NCBI GenBank assembly: GCA_947631755.1
Contig: CANRMO010000119.1
Span: 1-7,460 of the forward strand
Length of the DNA: 7,460 nucleotides
Source of the DNA: an uncultured Lachnospiraceae bacterium
GTDB lineage: Bacteria > Bacillota > Clostridia > Lachnospirales > Lachnospiraceae
Direction: 5' to 3'
This document shows, piece by piece, positions 7,031 to 7,460 of this stretch. How positions within the stretch are numbered: the first letter of the stretch is position 1; each line of letters begins with the position of its first letter. The notes below the pieces were generated by a model. It saw only the letters and a program-made list of their open reading frames with translations, was not told where the DNA came from and searched no databases. A program made the translations under genes and the position numbers.

Positions 7031-7460
7031 CTACCGCAGCTGCTCTTCATCATTGATAAAGATTCCCCGGTAGGGAACGCTGGGCGCCCCCTCTACCACT
7101 AATTCCTTATCATACAAAACCATCCCGTCCCTGCCGGCTACATCCACCGGTACATCGCTCCACCAGTACCACGGGGAAACACCGATTTCCTCTGACACGG
7201 TGTAGATGCCGTAAATCGTGCCCCTGGCATCGCTCCCTGCAATGACTAATGCATTCTTTACCCCGCTGTTTCCCTCAATCGGATCGCTGACCTGTTTGAT
7301 CACATAGGCCTCCGGCTGATCCTGAATGGTTTTCGCCTCATCTAACTTTCCCCGGTCGGCGAGTGACCGGATCAGTGCACTGTCCGCTATGGAACCAATG
7401 ATGATCACATTTTCATCCTGCACGGTTTTGGCATCTGTCAACAACTGCGGCACCTGATTC
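7031..7460 (-). CDS. GH115 alpha-glucuronidase, N-terminal domain fragment (ends at internal TAG, 5' partial)
   Basis: This 142-codon piece enters from the right edge (…NQVPQLL) and ends at TAG 7033-7031. It is the alpha/beta N-terminal domain that precedes the barrel in GH115 and GH67 enzymes: VIIIGSIADSALI, a helix, then an EAYVIKQV strand, NALVIAGSDARGTIYGIYTVSEEIGVSPWYWWSDVPV (typical 'G.D.rG..yG.y.iSe.iGvsPwyWW.DVp'), and YRGIFINDEE, the first barrel strand. GTG at 7453 is in frame but is probably an internal Val, because family members have more sequence and a signal peptide before this point. On its own this fragment lacks almost the whole catalytic barrel and should be inactive. It is continuous in frame with the downstream fragment. 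Confidence 0.85.
   Translation of the reverse strand, partial: NQVPQLLTDAKTVQDENVIIIGSIADSALIRSLADRGKLDEAKTIQDQPEAYVIKQVSDPIEGNSGVKNALVIAGSDARGTIYGIYTVSEEIGVSPWYWWSDVPVDVAGRDGMVLYDKELVVEGAPSVPYRGIFINDEEQLR

Larger units (their letters stand above)
2750..7460 (-). pseudogene. Modular GH115 alpha-glucuronidase gene broken by one in-frame TAG; 5' end outside window
   Basis: The minus strand carries one continuous reading frame from the right edge to TAA at 2752-2750, about 1568 sense codons, interrupted only by TAG at 7033-7031. Before the TAG the protein reads VPYRGIFINDEEQLR, and directly after it, in the same frame, WAYQKKDFGW... and ELLLRLKANTLWPAMHEG, exactly as expected for the start of the GH115 barrel. 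The two sides are therefore one gene. GH115 enzymes remove (4-O-methyl-)glucuronic acid linked alpha-1,2 to xylan. The missing N-terminus should hold a signal peptide, and the added C-terminal domains imply export. No frameshift is needed; a single base change (for example CAG to TAG) explains the stop. Options are a true nonsense mutation, a sequencing error, or amber readthrough. No other gene in the window ends in TAG, so nothing here argues for or against a suppressed amber codon. Confidence 0.8.

Noticed and set aside
7451..7453. GTG as the start codon of the GH115 gene
   Set aside because: The frame is open to the window edge, and GH115 enzymes have more N-terminal sequence plus a signal peptide before this point; the GTG is probably an internal Val.

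Overview
The window looks like chromosomal DNA from a gut-type Clostridia, most likely Lachnospiraceae. I infer this from near 50% GC, strong AGGAGG/AGGGG ribosome binding sites, a DUF3793 protein, and a secreted modular enzyme carrying Big_2-like domains and a Cys/His-rich 'HWHECSIC'-type module common in surface proteins of that group. The assignment is inference and has not been tested by a search.

Layout from left to right. (1) Bases 1-245, minus strand: the first 81 codons of a DUF3793 family protein with a TTG start, running off the left edge. (2) Bases 359-1765, minus strand: uxaC, glucuronate/galacturonate isomerase, full length. (3) Bases 1766-1853: a short AT-rich divergent promoter region. 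(4) Bases 1854-2669, plus strand: an AraC/XylS family regulator with an N-terminal cupin-like sensor domain. (5) Bases 2670-2749: a convergent intergenic region with a probable bidirectional terminator. (6) Bases 2750-7460, minus strand: a very large GH115 (xylan alpha-1,2-glucuronidase) gene whose 5' end lies beyond the right edge. Its catalytic part is followed by a GH115 C-terminal region, a Big_2-like domain, a LamG-like domain, a Cys/His module, another Big_2-like domain and an extremely lysine-rich tail.

The genes fit a glucuronoxylan (or other uronic-acid-decorated glycan) utilisation locus. GH115 would remove (4-O-methyl)glucuronate side chains outside the cell, UxaC would isomerise the imported free uronate to fructuronate/tagaturonate, and the divergently transcribed AraC protein would plausibly respond to a uronate or related sugar.

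Two observations stand out. The GH115 reading frame is broken by one in-frame TAG (7031-7033), with unmistakable family sequence on both sides in the same frame, and I see no good restart site. Separately, UxaC has Trp411 where E. coli UxaC has the active-site Arg414 (TDSWSF instead of TDSRSF), a single-base difference. Both can be explained by C-to-T changes on the coding strand, so either the locus is decaying or the sequence carries errors. I see no RNA gene, CRISPR array, insertion sequence or previously undescribed system.
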